The position numbers were made by a program, and so were the translations under genes. The notes under the pieces were generated by a model. It made no database searches and was not told the origin of the DNA. It saw only the letters and a list, made by a program, of their open reading frames with translations. A stretch of 64,000 nt of DNA from an uncultured Bacilli bacterium (GTDB taxonomy: Bacteria > Bacillota_I > Bacilli_A > RF39 > UBA660). Where the stretch lies: NCBI GenBank assembly GCA_910584255.1, contig CAJTXV010000004.1, positions 11,699-75,698 on the forward strand, written 5' to 3'. Below are positions 18,709-27,585 of this stretch, one piece after another; within the stretch, counting starts at the first letter, position 1; every line of letters starts with the position of its first letter.

Positions 18709-20775
18709 TTAATTTTGAATTACATTATTTGTACCCATAATGTAGTTTTTGATATTTACATAGTCAACAGCAGAAATAGAACCATCACGATTTACATCCG
18801 CAGCCTTATAAGCCGCACCATTTAGACGATTTGTTCCCATGATATGATTTTTTACAAGTACATAATCTACTGCTGTAATTTTGCCATTTCCATCTACATC
18901 TCCATATATAACTATGCTGTAAGATTCTACCATATTCCCTGATTGGATGGTAACAGTGGTTCCCGTTCCGACTGCCTCAGAACTCAGTGTTACAGTACCA
19001 CCATTTGTCTCTAATTTTCCTCTAACATCATTTGTACTTGCACCAGGCTGTACTCCAAATAGCATTCCATTTTCAACCCGATATCCAGAATCAGTAATGA
19101 CTTGTGAGACTGTTTTTGCAGGAGGTGGGGTTGGAACTGGTTTAGGAGTAGGAGTTACTGTTGGATTTTCTGTTGGTGTAGGTGTTGGCATTGGAGTTGG
19201 AGTTGGATCTACAGGGATGATTGGAGTCGTTGTTCCACTAGTTATCTTAGTAAAATAAGCAGCTGGAACATATACTTTCATCTGATTCCATTTATATTCA
19301 ATTCTTGGATTACTTTTTGAATCTCCAATATATTCTAGATCATTGTCTAATGTAGGGTCACTCATGATTTGATACCATGTCGTATTCCCATTCACGATAG
19401 GTCCACTGGTTTCCCCTAAAACGACTACTGCAGAATTCTTTACTTTATATTGATAATAGGATGTTGAAACACGATATCCAGTTGGACTCTTCATTGCATA
19501 TACCGTATTATTATAGTCACCATTTAATACAGCTACTGTATATGCATTATAATCTTGGAAACCATATGCCTTATCTAGAGCATAGTAATAGGAAGCTGCT
19601 TTCTCACCCCAATATGGGTCAGATGCATATTTGACATTTAGTCCTACTTGCTTATTTCCAAGTAAGGCTCCACGGAATCTATAGTCTCCTGGTTGTAGAT
19701 ATCCATAAGATAACCATCCATAGGCATAATTGTAAATTCCATCATTAATACTTGCGAACGAATCTGCAGATTGCCCTGGAGATGCATCTACAGCATTGAG
19801 TCCAAATAAATTATTCTTATTATTGGCAATCCAACTAGTACCATATCCTGATTCATGGATACCAATCGAAAACATGAGTGCTGCATTTACACCATATTTT
19901 TCTTGGGCATCTACAAAGGCATCCCCTGTATTTCCCATTTTTGCATTTCCATATCCACGATTGTTAATAAACTGATTTAAGTTAGAAGCATTATAATTCG
20001 TCTTTGTCCGAAATGATAAATATTGATAATAATTGTAATAAGGGTTATTTTCATTGACAGATCCAGCAACACTTCCAGATTGATAATCACGAATCATTGC
20101 TTTGAAATCTGTGTAAAAGTAAATCCCATCATAACTATAATAATTGCCAGGGGAAACGGTTTCAGGCTTTTTACCAATTACAACAGAATCGGTTGATTTA
20201 TCCCCAAATATATTCCGTGGAGTTACATGAATAATTTCAGAAGAAGTGATTTGATAATAACTTGGACTACGAACCCATGAAAGAGGAATAATATCATATA
20301 GTTGATTAATTCTTTGACCTTCTGATTCATACCTTGCAATATATCCAACAACACCACTGACTTTTATTTTAATTCTTCCTGTTCCTGGATCCATTCCTAA
20401 GAACACTGCATCATCTGTATTTCCTCCACGAACATAGGTTAGAAGCGAACTTAGATACACATCGGCATAAATATTCGTATATCCAGCATTTGTGTTTTGA
20501 TCATAATCTATCAGTGCATACTTCGCATCAATAATCATTCCACTTTGAACAATTACCAAATTATCGTTTTCAGTATTATTCATTCCCTGTTTTGCTTCTT
20601 CATAAGAATTATAACAAGCAACTTTTTCTAAGGCACCATCCTCTCTTGCATTTGCAAGTTCAAATGAAGGACATACATTTCCTCTCCCACGAACTTCAGC
20701 TGCCGATAAAGCATCCACTTCTGTAAAAGAGAAAGTGACAAATAAAATAATAAAATATTTTAAAAATCTTTTCAT
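18709..20775 (-). CDS. secreted endo-beta-N-acetylglucosaminidase with C-terminal dockerin
   Basis: The start is ATG 20775, with GGGGAGGG upstream. A signal peptide (about residues 1-22) comes first. The middle holds a glucosaminidase (LytG/FlgJ-like) domain with MFSIGIHESGYGTS, NNLFGLNA and the SFASINDGI motif; the Glu in HESG is the likely catalytic acid. A Pro/Thr linker (repeated PTPTP) leads to a short domain. Two dockerin type I calcium-binding repeats end the protein: DVDGNGKITAVDYVLVK and DVNRDGSISAVDYVNIK. The enzyme cleaves the glycan strands of peptidoglycan. A dockerin implies docking to a cohesin-type partner, and the neighbouring membrane-anchored protein is a candidate. Confidence 0.88.
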   Translation of the reverse strand: MKRFLKYFIILFVTFSFTEVDALSAAEVRGRGNVCPSFELANAREDGALEKVACYNSYEEAKQGMNNTENDNLVIVQSGMIIDAKYALIDYDQNTNAGYTNIYADVYLSSLLTYVRGGNTDDAVFLGMDPGTGRIKIKVSGVVGYIARYESEGQRINQLYDIIPLSWVRSPSYYQITSSEIIHVTPRNIFGDKSTDSVVIGKKPETVSPGNYYSYDGIYFYTDFKAMIRDYQSGSVAGSVNENNPYYNYYQYLSFRTKTNYNASNLNQFINNRGYGNAKMGNTGDAFVDAQEKYGVNAALMFSIGIHESGYGTSWIANNKNNLFGLNAVDASPGQSADSFASINDGIYNYAYGWLSYGYLQPGDYRFRGALLGNKQVGLNVKYASDPYWGEKAASYYYALDKAYGFQDYNAYTVAVLNGDYNNTVYAMKSPTGYRVSTSYYQYKVKNSAVVVLGETSGPIVNGNTTWYQIMSDPTLDNDLEYIGDSKSNPRIEYKWNQMKVYVPAAYFTKITSGTTTPIIPVDPTPTPMPTPTPTENPTVTPTPKPVPTPPPAKTVSQVITDSGYRVENGMLFGVQPGASTNDVRGKLETNGGTVTLSSEAVGTGTTVTIQSGNMVESYSIVIYGDVDGNGKITAVDYVLVKNHIMGTNRLNGAAYKAADVNRDGSISAVDYVNIKNYIMGTNNVIQN

Positions 20776-20962
20776 ATTTTCCCTCCCCTTTTGTGTTTTC
20801 AACTATATTGTATCAAAGAATTAGTAAAAACACAATTTTCGATAAAATATTTATGGCAATTTACATTTTTTTCTTCTTTTTTTTGTCAAATTTTACATGA
20901 AGCATTTTACTTTTATGTAAGAAATAAAATTTTTTGGTTATAATAATCATAGGGATGGTACT

Positions 20963-22492
20963 ATGACGAAAAAGAAGAAGAAGAAGAAACTAAAATTAAA
21001 ATTAAATAACATATTTGTATTATTGTCGATTATCACTAGCCTATTTCTTATTTATCAAATTAGTAAATTAGGTCCTATCGAGCCAATGATGCGAGGAATT
21101 ATTGCTTTAATTCTATTAACAATTGATTTTATTTTTTTCTATTATAAAAAGAACCTAAAACACTTTTTTGCATTATTTGTGATGTTAATCTTTGTAACTA
21201 TTAATATTTTCGCAGCAAACTTAATTGGAGAAGCCTATGGCTCCCTAGACTCTATTAATAAGAAAAGTATTACTTATAGCACTTACTTAGTTGCTTTAAA
21301 AAATAATGAGATGAATACAATCGAAGACGTAACTGATAAGAATATTGGAATACTGAATGATACGCTCTCTATTGATAATTATATGATTGCGAAAGAATTA
21401 ATTGAAGAACATAAATTAGAAGATACAAACACAATTCAAGATTATGAAGATGTCGCTATTATGCTTCATGACTTATATAACAACAAAATTGATGCTATGC
21501 TAATTTCTAGTAATTATAAGGAAATGTTTGCCACCACGGAAGGCTATGAAAATATCGCAAATGAATTGAAGGTCATTACTAGCAAAGATAAAAAAATGAA
21601 AAAAGACCAAATTGAAACTGTCAATACTGAAAAATCAGTAGATAAACCATTTACAATTCTATTAATGGGTGTCGATAGTGAAAAGGATGGTTTAAAGAAA
21701 AATGCTTATGCGAATGGGGATTCGTTAATTCTGATTACTTTTAATCCAGATACCTATAATACGACAATGATGTCAATCCCAAGAGATAGTTATCTACCGA
21801 TTGCTTGTAGGAATAATCAAAAAAACAAACTAACACATGCTGGTTGGTATGGGACTGATTGCATGATGCAAACGATTGAAAATACTTTTGATATTCCAAT
21901 TGATTATTATGTAAAGATTAATTTTAAAGGTGTCGTTGGTCTCGTGGATGCCTTAGGTGGGATTGAAGTAGATGTTCCTAAAAGGTTATGTACAGATGAT
22001 TCTAACCGCCAAGGAACGATTTGTATTGACAAAGGGCATCAGACATTAGACGGTGAACATGCCTTAGTATTTGCAAGAAATCGTTATGATTTAGCTCAAG
22101 GTGATATTGACCGTGGATACAATCAACAAACACTTATTAAAGCAATGATTAATAAAGTAACTACGCTTCGAAATATCAATACAGTTTTAGATATCTTAGA
22201 TACGGTTTCTAAAAATTTAGATACCAATCTTACTACCACAGAAATTTTATCATTCTATAATATTTTTAAAGAAATTATTACTTCTACGAATTATCAAGAC
22301 GGAGATGCTTTAAATATTGAACAATTAAAACTGGTTGGAAATGGTAAGATGATTTACTATAAAAATCTAAAGCAAAAACTTTGGAACTATATTTTAAAAG
22401 AAGATAGTATTGAAGAAGTTAGTAAAGCCATGAAAATCAATCTAGGGCTAGAAGAAGCAGACATGATTAAAACATTTAACTTTGAGCCTTAA
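20963..22492 (+). CDS. LytR-CpsA-Psr (LCP) family ligase with N-terminal extension
   Basis: LCP proteins transfer teichoic acid or capsule chains from a lipid carrier to peptidoglycan. The C-terminal LCP domain starts near residue 222 (FTILLMGVD), contains DSLILITFNP with MSIPRDSYLPI, and ends its core with HALVFARNRYDL and GDIDRGYNQQ. These hold the conserved arginines and acidic residues that bind the lipid diphosphate. The N-terminus has a Lys-rich start and three membrane segments. It is followed by about 140 residues resembling a type 3 periplasmic substrate-binding lobe (NIGILNDTLS, NKIDAMLISS). It is divergent from the glucosaminidase gene; a TATAAT-like element lies about 20 bases before the ATG. 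Confidence 0.9.
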   Translation: MTKKKKKKKLKLKLNNIFVLLSIITSLFLIYQISKLGPIEPMMRGIIALILLTIDFIFFYYKKNLKHFFALFVMLIFVTINIFAANLIGEAYGSLDSINKKSITYSTYLVALKNNEMNTIEDVTDKNIGILNDTLSIDNYMIAKELIEEHKLEDTNTIQDYEDVAIMLHDLYNNKIDAMLISSNYKEMFATTEGYENIANELKVITSKDKKMKKDQIETVNTEKSVDKPFTILLMGVDSEKDGLKKNAYANGDSLILITFNPDTYNTTMMSIPRDSYLPIACRNNQKNKLTHAGWYGTDCMMQTIENTFDIPIDYYVKINFKGVVGLVDALGGIEVDVPKRLCTDDSNRQGTICIDKGHQTLDGEHALVFARNRYDLAQGDIDRGYNQQTLIKAMINKVTTLRNINTVLDILDTVSKNLDTNLTTTEILSFYNIFKEIITSTNYQDGDALNIEQLKLVGNGKMIYYKNLKQKLWNYILKEDSIEEVSKAMKINLGLEEADMIKTFNFEP

Positions 22493-22655
22493 CAACTTTC
22501 TTATATCATCCTCTACTTAATATTATTTCCAAAACTTTCTGAATCGACAAAAAAATACCCAATTTTTTTAGTTTTAACATATAAAAATTAGTTTTAAAAT
22601 TTCAACTTGTTCGATTGTTTTATATATTTTTGCAATGTATAATTCTTGTTGGCTT

Positions 22656-22679
22656 GCCTCCTTTCGTAAGAAAGGAGGC
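22656..22679 (+). promoter_or_regulatory. hairpin that buries the ribosome-binding site of a small peptide gene
   Basis: GCCTCCTTT (22656-22664) pairs perfectly with AAAGGAGGC (22671-22679) across a 6-nt loop. The 3' arm contains the entire Shine-Dalgarno sequence of the ATG at 22689. A promoter-like pair precedes it: TTGTTT, 17 nt, then TATAAT at about 22638-22643. Translation should therefore be low unless the stem is opened. Confidence 0.6.
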
Positions 22680-22688
22680 TTGATATTT

Positions 22689-22808
22689 ATGAAGAAAAAA
22701 GATTTACTAATCTCATTTCTAATATTAATTATCATTTCATTAGTAGTCTCTTTAATGATTCTATGTATAAAAAATGGTACTCAATCTAGCAATAAATTGT
22801 ACCCATAA
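22689..22808 (+). CDS. 39-residue single-span membrane peptide, 3' end altered by IS insertion
   Basis: The peptide begins MKKKDLLIS, has one hydrophobic span of about 23 residues (FLILIIISLVVSLMILC), and ends with a short polar tail. AAAGGAGG lies 11 bases before the ATG but inside a perfect hairpin. The last codons (LYP, stop) come from the left inverted repeat of the IS3 remnant, so the native tail has been replaced. Without the IS, the frame would read about four different codons and then stop. A small hydrophobic peptide with a sequestered ribosome-binding site is the pattern of type I toxins, but no homology is claimed. Confidence 0.5.
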   Translation: MKKKDLLISFLILIIISLVVSLMILCIKNGTQSSNKLYP

Positions 22809-23721
22809 AAATAGACAGATAGGAAAAGACACCTATCTTTTTCTATGTGTTAAAATAATATCAAAGAGGGGCAACAATATGTCAAAATTTACTAATAAAA
22901 GAAAAAAGGAATTATTAGGAAATAAATATATACTTACTTTTTCTAAAGACCATATTATTTATACAGAAGAATTTAGAAAAAAGGTTATTATGGATTTAAG
23001 TAAAGGTAAAAGAATTTTAGATATCTTTGAAAGTTGTGGATTAAATCCAAATGAAATAGGATTATCATTAATAAAAGCAAATAAACATAATTGGTCAAAA
23101 TAATTTAAAATCTTATTTATGAATGAATTTAGAAACGTGAAAGGTAATCTTCAAATATTTTCAGAGTTTGGTTTAAATCCTTTAGTAGTTGGGAAAAGAA
23201 GAATAAAAACTTGTACTAGAAATTGGAAAAACAAGCATCTCATGATTCTACTTTTAGTAAAAATAATTACTGTCCCATTCATAAAGAAACAGATGAGCAG
23301 AAAAAGAAGAAACTAGAAAATATTAAATATTTACAAAGAAGAGTTAATCAATTTGAAATGGAAAATGGATTCTTAAAAAAAGTTTCGGCCTTGAGAAAGG
23401 GGTGAAAAACTATACAGGTCCAACTTTTCAATCTTTATTAAAAGAATTAAAATTAGGTCAATCAATGTCTAGAAAAGGAAATTGCTGGGTAATGCACCAC
23501 AAAAATCTTTCTTTGGTCATATGAAAGATGAAGTTGATTTTAAAGCTTGTTCTAATTTCGAAGAATTACAATTTGAAATTGATAAGTACATAGAATATTG
23601 TAATAATTATAGATATCAATGGAATTTAAAAAAGATGAGTCCTGTACAATATAGAACTCATCTTCTTCAAAACCAATAATCAATAAATTTTAAATCTCTA
23701 TCGTGTCCATTTTAGGGTACA
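22798..23721 (+). mobile_element. decayed IS3-family insertion sequence
   Basis: The ends are imperfect inverted repeats. The left reads TGTACCCATAAAAATAGACA (22798-22817). The right, reversed, reads TGTACCCTAAAATGGACACG (ending at 23721). Both have the TG...CA termini typical of the IS3 family. At about 924 bp it is shorter than intact members (about 1.2-1.5 kb), because the middle of the transposase is missing. I see no clear target duplication. The coding part is described separately. Confidence 0.8.
22879..23679 (+). pseudogene. IS3-family transposase remnant (orfA and orfB fragments)
   Basis: The first fragment (22879-23103) starts after GAGGGGCA and encodes the N-terminal helix-turn-helix region (YTEEFRKKVIMDLSKGK, IFESCGLNP). 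A second helix-turn-helix-like piece follows in another frame from 23119 (IFSEFGLNPLVVG). A third piece at about 23250-23400 matches the orfA-orfB joint. The last piece holds the end of the integrase domain: SRKGNCW, then a frame change, then NAPQKSFFGHMKDE with the final catalytic Glu, and YQWNLKKMSPVQYR. The two catalytic Asp regions are deleted, so it cannot transpose by itself. Confidence 0.85.
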
Positions 23722-23835
23722 ATTTAAAATGATTTAGATGTTATCCAATTAAATGGCAACACTCAACATCGGCATATTGAATGTTCCTTTTTAATTTTAT
23801 GAAAGTTTCCTTGACATATTCATAATAACATTTTT

Positions 23836-24489
23836 TTAATTCTTGTCAAAAATTTCTACTAACACTAATTTATTTTCTTCATGAACAAAGAAAAGTTTTA
23901 TGTTTTTTGGATATCCCAAATCCTCTTTGTATTCTAATTGTACCGTTACTTGAAATCCACTAGAGTCTTTAAAATCTTTCTTTTCATATTCTTTTTCTTT
24001 TACCCCAGTAACCATGGAACTTGTTACCTCTGGTAAAGATTGCTCTCTTTTTTTCTCTCGATTGTTTCTTACATATTTGTAAACACTATTCGAAGCCTCT
24101 GCTTTAAATTTTTCTTGTAAGCTAGAAGCAACAAACTGAATTCCACCAATATCTTGATTTGTTAATTTATTATTTAAGGTGTAAAAGTCAATTGTAAATA
24201 ATTGAGATAATAACGTTACATACTTCTTTTCATCTACTTTGGAGTCTTTTAACTCACTTTCTAGTTGCTTATAATATTTTTTGTATACTTTGGTGGTATT
24301 ACTATTTAGATAATACCCATAATCATCGATTCTAGATACCACGGTTACTTGATTCGTATCTTTCTTAAAAAATTCATGATAAAGGTGATAAGCACCTCCT
24401 ACGATTAATCCTAAGAGAAATAATAATACTATGATAATAAAACTACTTCTACCCTTTTTTTTAGAGCTTACCTTCGTTCTTTTATTCAT
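23836..24489 (-). CDS. single-pass membrane protein of unknown function
   Basis: The protein is 217 aa, with a basic start (MNKRTKVSSKKKGR), one hydrophobic segment at about residues 16-37, and an extracellular domain that looks mixed alpha/beta. No family is recognised. It overlaps the end of ltaS by one base (TAATG), so it is translationally coupled to it, and a role in lipoteichoic acid assembly or wall maintenance is a fair inference. It is followed by T-rich DNA without a strong terminator hairpin. Confidence 0.7.
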   Translation of the reverse strand: MNKRTKVSSKKKGRSSFIIIVLLFLLGLIVGGAYHLYHEFFKKDTNQVTVVSRIDDYGYYLNSNTTKVYKKYYKQLESELKDSKVDEKKYVTLLSQLFTIDFYTLNNKLTNQDIGGIQFVASSLQEKFKAEASNSVYKYVRNNREKKREQSLPEVTSSMVTGVKEKEYEKKDFKDSSGFQVTVQLEYKEDLGYPKNIKLFFVHEENKLVLVEIFDKN

Positions 24490-26651
24490 TATTCCATAAC
24501 CTTCTCTTCAATATAATCTGTTTCAGACTTAATAGTCTCTTGTTCTTTCTTAATTAGGTCAAAGACTATGAGTGAGTTTGAAGCACTCAATAATTTTTCT
24601 GCATAATGTTGGCATTCTGTAATGTATTCTTCTGAAATTGCTTCCTCTTTTAAAGGAAGAAAATTTCCCTTTTGTGTATTATAGTAAATTTTATTGGTCA
24701 TCCAATTTCCATTTGGGAATACGACAATATTATCATCCGTTGCATTAAAAATATCTTTCCCTAATTGGTATTTATTATAAAAACCGAACATATTTCCTAA
24801 TGTTGGCATTACATCATACATTCCCATCACAGTTGTGATTTCTTTATGCAATGAATCTTTTGTTTCCTTACTATAAATTAAGAACGGCACTTTTCTAAGA
24901 AGTTCATATTGGAAAGCATCTACTTTATAGAATCCTTCTGTATCTGATGGTAGCGTAGCGTCATTTTCTTTATCATAATTAAAAAGACGATTGTAGTCTG
25001 CTTTTGGTAGTCTTGCATCATGATCTCCATATAATACAAGAACTGTATTTTCCATTAGTCCTTCCTCTTCTAGTCCTGTTAAGAATTCTCCTAGGGCTTC
25101 GTCTGCATAGTGAACAGATTTAAAGTAATTTCCTAATTTGGTTCCTTCCATGTATGGATAGGTTACTTGTTCTACTTCCCCTGTTTCTTCATTTATTACT
25201 GGATTTCCCTCTTCATCTAGAAGATCTTCTCTAATATCTACAGGAAAGTCACCATATTTATCAACATCAGAGAAAGGTGTATGATTGGTTAACATTAAAA
25301 CCGTTCCATAATATGTTTTTCCTTCTTCATTGATTTTTTTAATTTTTTCTATCGATTGTTTAAAGAAAGACTTATCTGATAATCCAAGACCAATGACTTC
25401 ATCAATTTCATAATCTTTTTTACTGTAAAAACGATCATATCCTAAGGATTCATGCATTACATTACGATTCCAGTAAGAGCCATTATTCGCATGCATACTG
25501 AATGTATAATATCCCTTTTCCTTTAAAAGTTTAGGAATGGATACATATTCACGATTAAAGTAACTTACAAATGCAGTTCCTGTATTGGTAGGCATCAAAG
25601 ATGTATTCAATGTAAATTCACTATCGCTAGAGGTTCCTACACTTACTTGTGAATAAAAATTACTAAAGTATAGAGATTCACTCGCTAATTTATTTAAATT
25701 TGGTGTTAGTTCTTGACCATTAAAACTTAGACTCATATTCACTTGCTGCATACTTTCACAATGAATAGAAATAATATTTTTTCCTTCAAAAATGCCTGTA
25801 TATTCATTCACTACCTGCTGCTCATTTGGTACATCCTGATAGTACTCTTTAAAGGTTCTTAGGGCATTATCATACCCAAATAAACTAGTAATTTTTGGCT
25901 CAATACTTTTTACAAGATCATTCAAGTGATAAGCATAAATTCCAAATTTCATTACAATGTATTCACGGTTCCATTGCTTAGAAAATCTACCTATTTCTAA
26001 GGAAGTAAGCATGCTGATAAAAATTAGTATTAGTATTAGGGCAACTGATAAAGTTGTAATTGCCTTTTTGTTATCCCTTTTTTCTAAATTTTTTTGATTT
26101 CCTTTTGATTTCCTACTTCTTTTTAATTTTAAATGTACAAGCAATAAGGCAATTGGTGCAAATAGATAGGAAAAATCTTGTATTTTAAATACATTTTTAG
26201 TAACTGCATCTCCAACTTGAAATAAATATTCTAAAGTTCCAATAAGAGAAACTGATACGAAAGAAGTATAGAATGTATAATATAATGAGTTAATAACACA
26301 AAGAATACTTAAAATTAATGACACAATGAATAAATAAATAAATCGATTTTTTTTCTTTAGAAAAAAACTTAACCCTCCAAGTACCATAATAATTGCTAAG
26401 TCAGCAAGGATTGGTTTTATATTTAGAATGTTTTCCCATGTATGAATCGTAATATAACGAAGTAATGTGGAAGCAAAGAGATTGACAATTAAAAATATAA
26501 AGAACAGTATATTCTCCCGAACTGCTTCTATACATCTATTAAATATAAAAATACATGACCTTTTTGGATTTAGAATCACATAAGTTATGCTCTTTTTGAT
26601 ATTTTCTAAAATCTTTTTCGCTTTTTTTTCTATTTTTTTCATCTTTTTCAT
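24489..26651 (-). CDS. ltaS: lipoteichoic acid synthase family sulfatase-like enzyme
   Basis: LtaS polymerises glycerol phosphate from phosphatidylglycerol on the outer membrane face. The protein has a basic cytoplasmic start, about five membrane segments in its first 230 residues, and an extracellular sulfatase-fold domain. The catalytic region reads NIISIHCESM, then GTSSDSEFTLNTSL, where the Thr or Ser of this motif is the expected nucleophile site. Metal-site motifs VLYGDHDA and MLTNHTPFSD follow. At 720 aa it is slightly longer than Staphylococcus LtaS. It is upstream of a coupled small membrane protein gene. Confidence 0.9.
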   Translation of the reverse strand: MKKMKKIEKKAKKILENIKKSITYVILNPKRSCIFIFNRCIEAVRENILFFIFLIVNLFASTLLRYITIHTWENILNIKPILADLAIIMVLGGLSFFLKKKNRFIYLFIVSLILSILCVINSLYYTFYTSFVSVSLIGTLEYLFQVGDAVTKNVFKIQDFSYLFAPIALLLVHLKLKRSRKSKGNQKNLEKRDNKKAITTLSVALILILIFISMLTSLEIGRFSKQWNREYIVMKFGIYAYHLNDLVKSIEPKITSLFGYDNALRTFKEYYQDVPNEQQVVNEYTGIFEGKNIISIHCESMQQVNMSLSFNGQELTPNLNKLASESLYFSNFYSQVSVGTSSDSEFTLNTSLMPTNTGTAFVSYFNREYVSIPKLLKEKGYYTFSMHANNGSYWNRNVMHESLGYDRFYSKKDYEIDEVIGLGLSDKSFFKQSIEKIKKINEEGKTYYGTVLMLTNHTPFSDVDKYGDFPVDIREDLLDEEGNPVINEETGEVEQVTYPYMEGTKLGNYFKSVHYADEALGEFLTGLEEEGLMENTVLVLYGDHDARLPKADYNRLFNYDKENDATLPSDTEGFYKVDAFQYELLRKVPFLIYSKETKDSLHKEITTVMGMYDVMPTLGNMFGFYNKYQLGKDIFNATDDNIVVFPNGNWMTNKIYYNTQKGNFLPLKEEAISEEYITECQHYAEKLLSASNSLIVFDLIKKEQETIKSETDYIEEKVME

Positions 26652-26738
26652 TAATATTAGGCACCAACCTTCCTTCTACATTATACCACGAAAATTGCCA
26701 ATAGGCAATTCTCCCTCCGATTACAAATTTGTCATATA

Positions 26739-27572
26739 TTATTTTTCTGCTTTAGTCCTTTTTTCGTGTTCCTCACTGCTCGCATTAAATGCCATTCCAA
26801 ATACAAAGATATAAGAGAGTAGATAAACCCATAATAGAAGAATAATTAAGTTTGCAATACTCCCATATAATAAGTTATATTTTGCAAATACTTCTACATA
26901 AAAAGAGTAAACTTCTGTTGATAGTATCCAAGTAATGGTTGTAAAAAGTGCACCATAGGTTGTAGATTTGCTCGAAATATGTTTATCAGGTGCCATGATA
27001 TAAAGAAGTTTTATACAAAAGAAGATAAAGAATAAGGAAATTGGGTATTTTAAAAAGGAGTAGGTAATTCTAATAAATTTAGTAATTGATTCTTTATCCA
27101 CAAGTTCTATGATTATAGAAATGATTTTATCCCCAAATACTGGGACTACTAATAAGAAAACAAAAAGTAGCACTAATACCACAGTCATTAACAATGCTTT
27201 CATTCTTCTACGAATTAGGCTTTTATCCTCTACTTTATAAAGTAAATTGGATCCTATAATCATAGAATGTGGTCCATTCGATGCAAGAATAAACGCAGAA
27301 AAATAGAAAATAACAATGTTTAAGTTTAGGTCTTTTCCACCAATTGCTTGATTGATTAATTCTGCAGCATCCCTTGGAAATGTCGTGTTAATTAAATCTA
27401 CTAAAGAATCCATAGATATAAAGAAACTAGAGGCAACGGTTGCAATTAAAGCTACTAAAGGAATCATGGATAATACAAGAAAAAAAGCCAGTTGACCTGG
27501 TAAAATCCTCATTTCTGGCTTATTTACTGTATCTAATACTCTGTGAAAAAATTTTCTCATTTCCTGTTTCAT
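26739..27572 (-). CDS. YihY/BrkB family membrane protein
   Basis: The protein is about 277 aa with six hydrophobic segments. It carries the family pattern of an amphipathic start (RKFFHRVLDTV), LPGQLAFFLVLSMIPL, an inner region with ASNGPHSMI, and the end region GSIANLIILLLWVYLLSYIFVFGMAFNA. The family was once called ribonuclease BN, but it is a membrane protein of unknown transport function. I prefer ATG 27572 to GTG 27581, because AGGAA is too close to the GTG. It follows the sensor gene by 13 bases. Confidence 0.88.
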   Translation of the reverse strand: MKQEMRKFFHRVLDTVNKPEMRILPGQLAFFLVLSMIPLVALIATVASSFFISMDSLVDLINTTFPRDAAELINQAIGGKDLNLNIVIFYFSAFILASNGPHSMIIGSNLLYKVEDKSLIRRRMKALLMTVVLVLLFVFLLVVPVFGDKIISIIIELVDKESITKFIRITYSFLKYPISLFFIFFCIKLLYIMAPDKHISSKSTTYGALFTTITWILSTEVYSFYVEVFAKYNLLYGSIANLIILLLWVYLLSYIFVFGMAFNASSEEHEKRTKAEK

Positions 27573-27585
27573 AGATATCACATTC

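Noticed and set aside
18947..19258. Plus-strand Gly/Val-rich ORF opposite the glucosaminidase gene
   Set aside because: It is the antisense reading of the Pro/Thr linker repeats.
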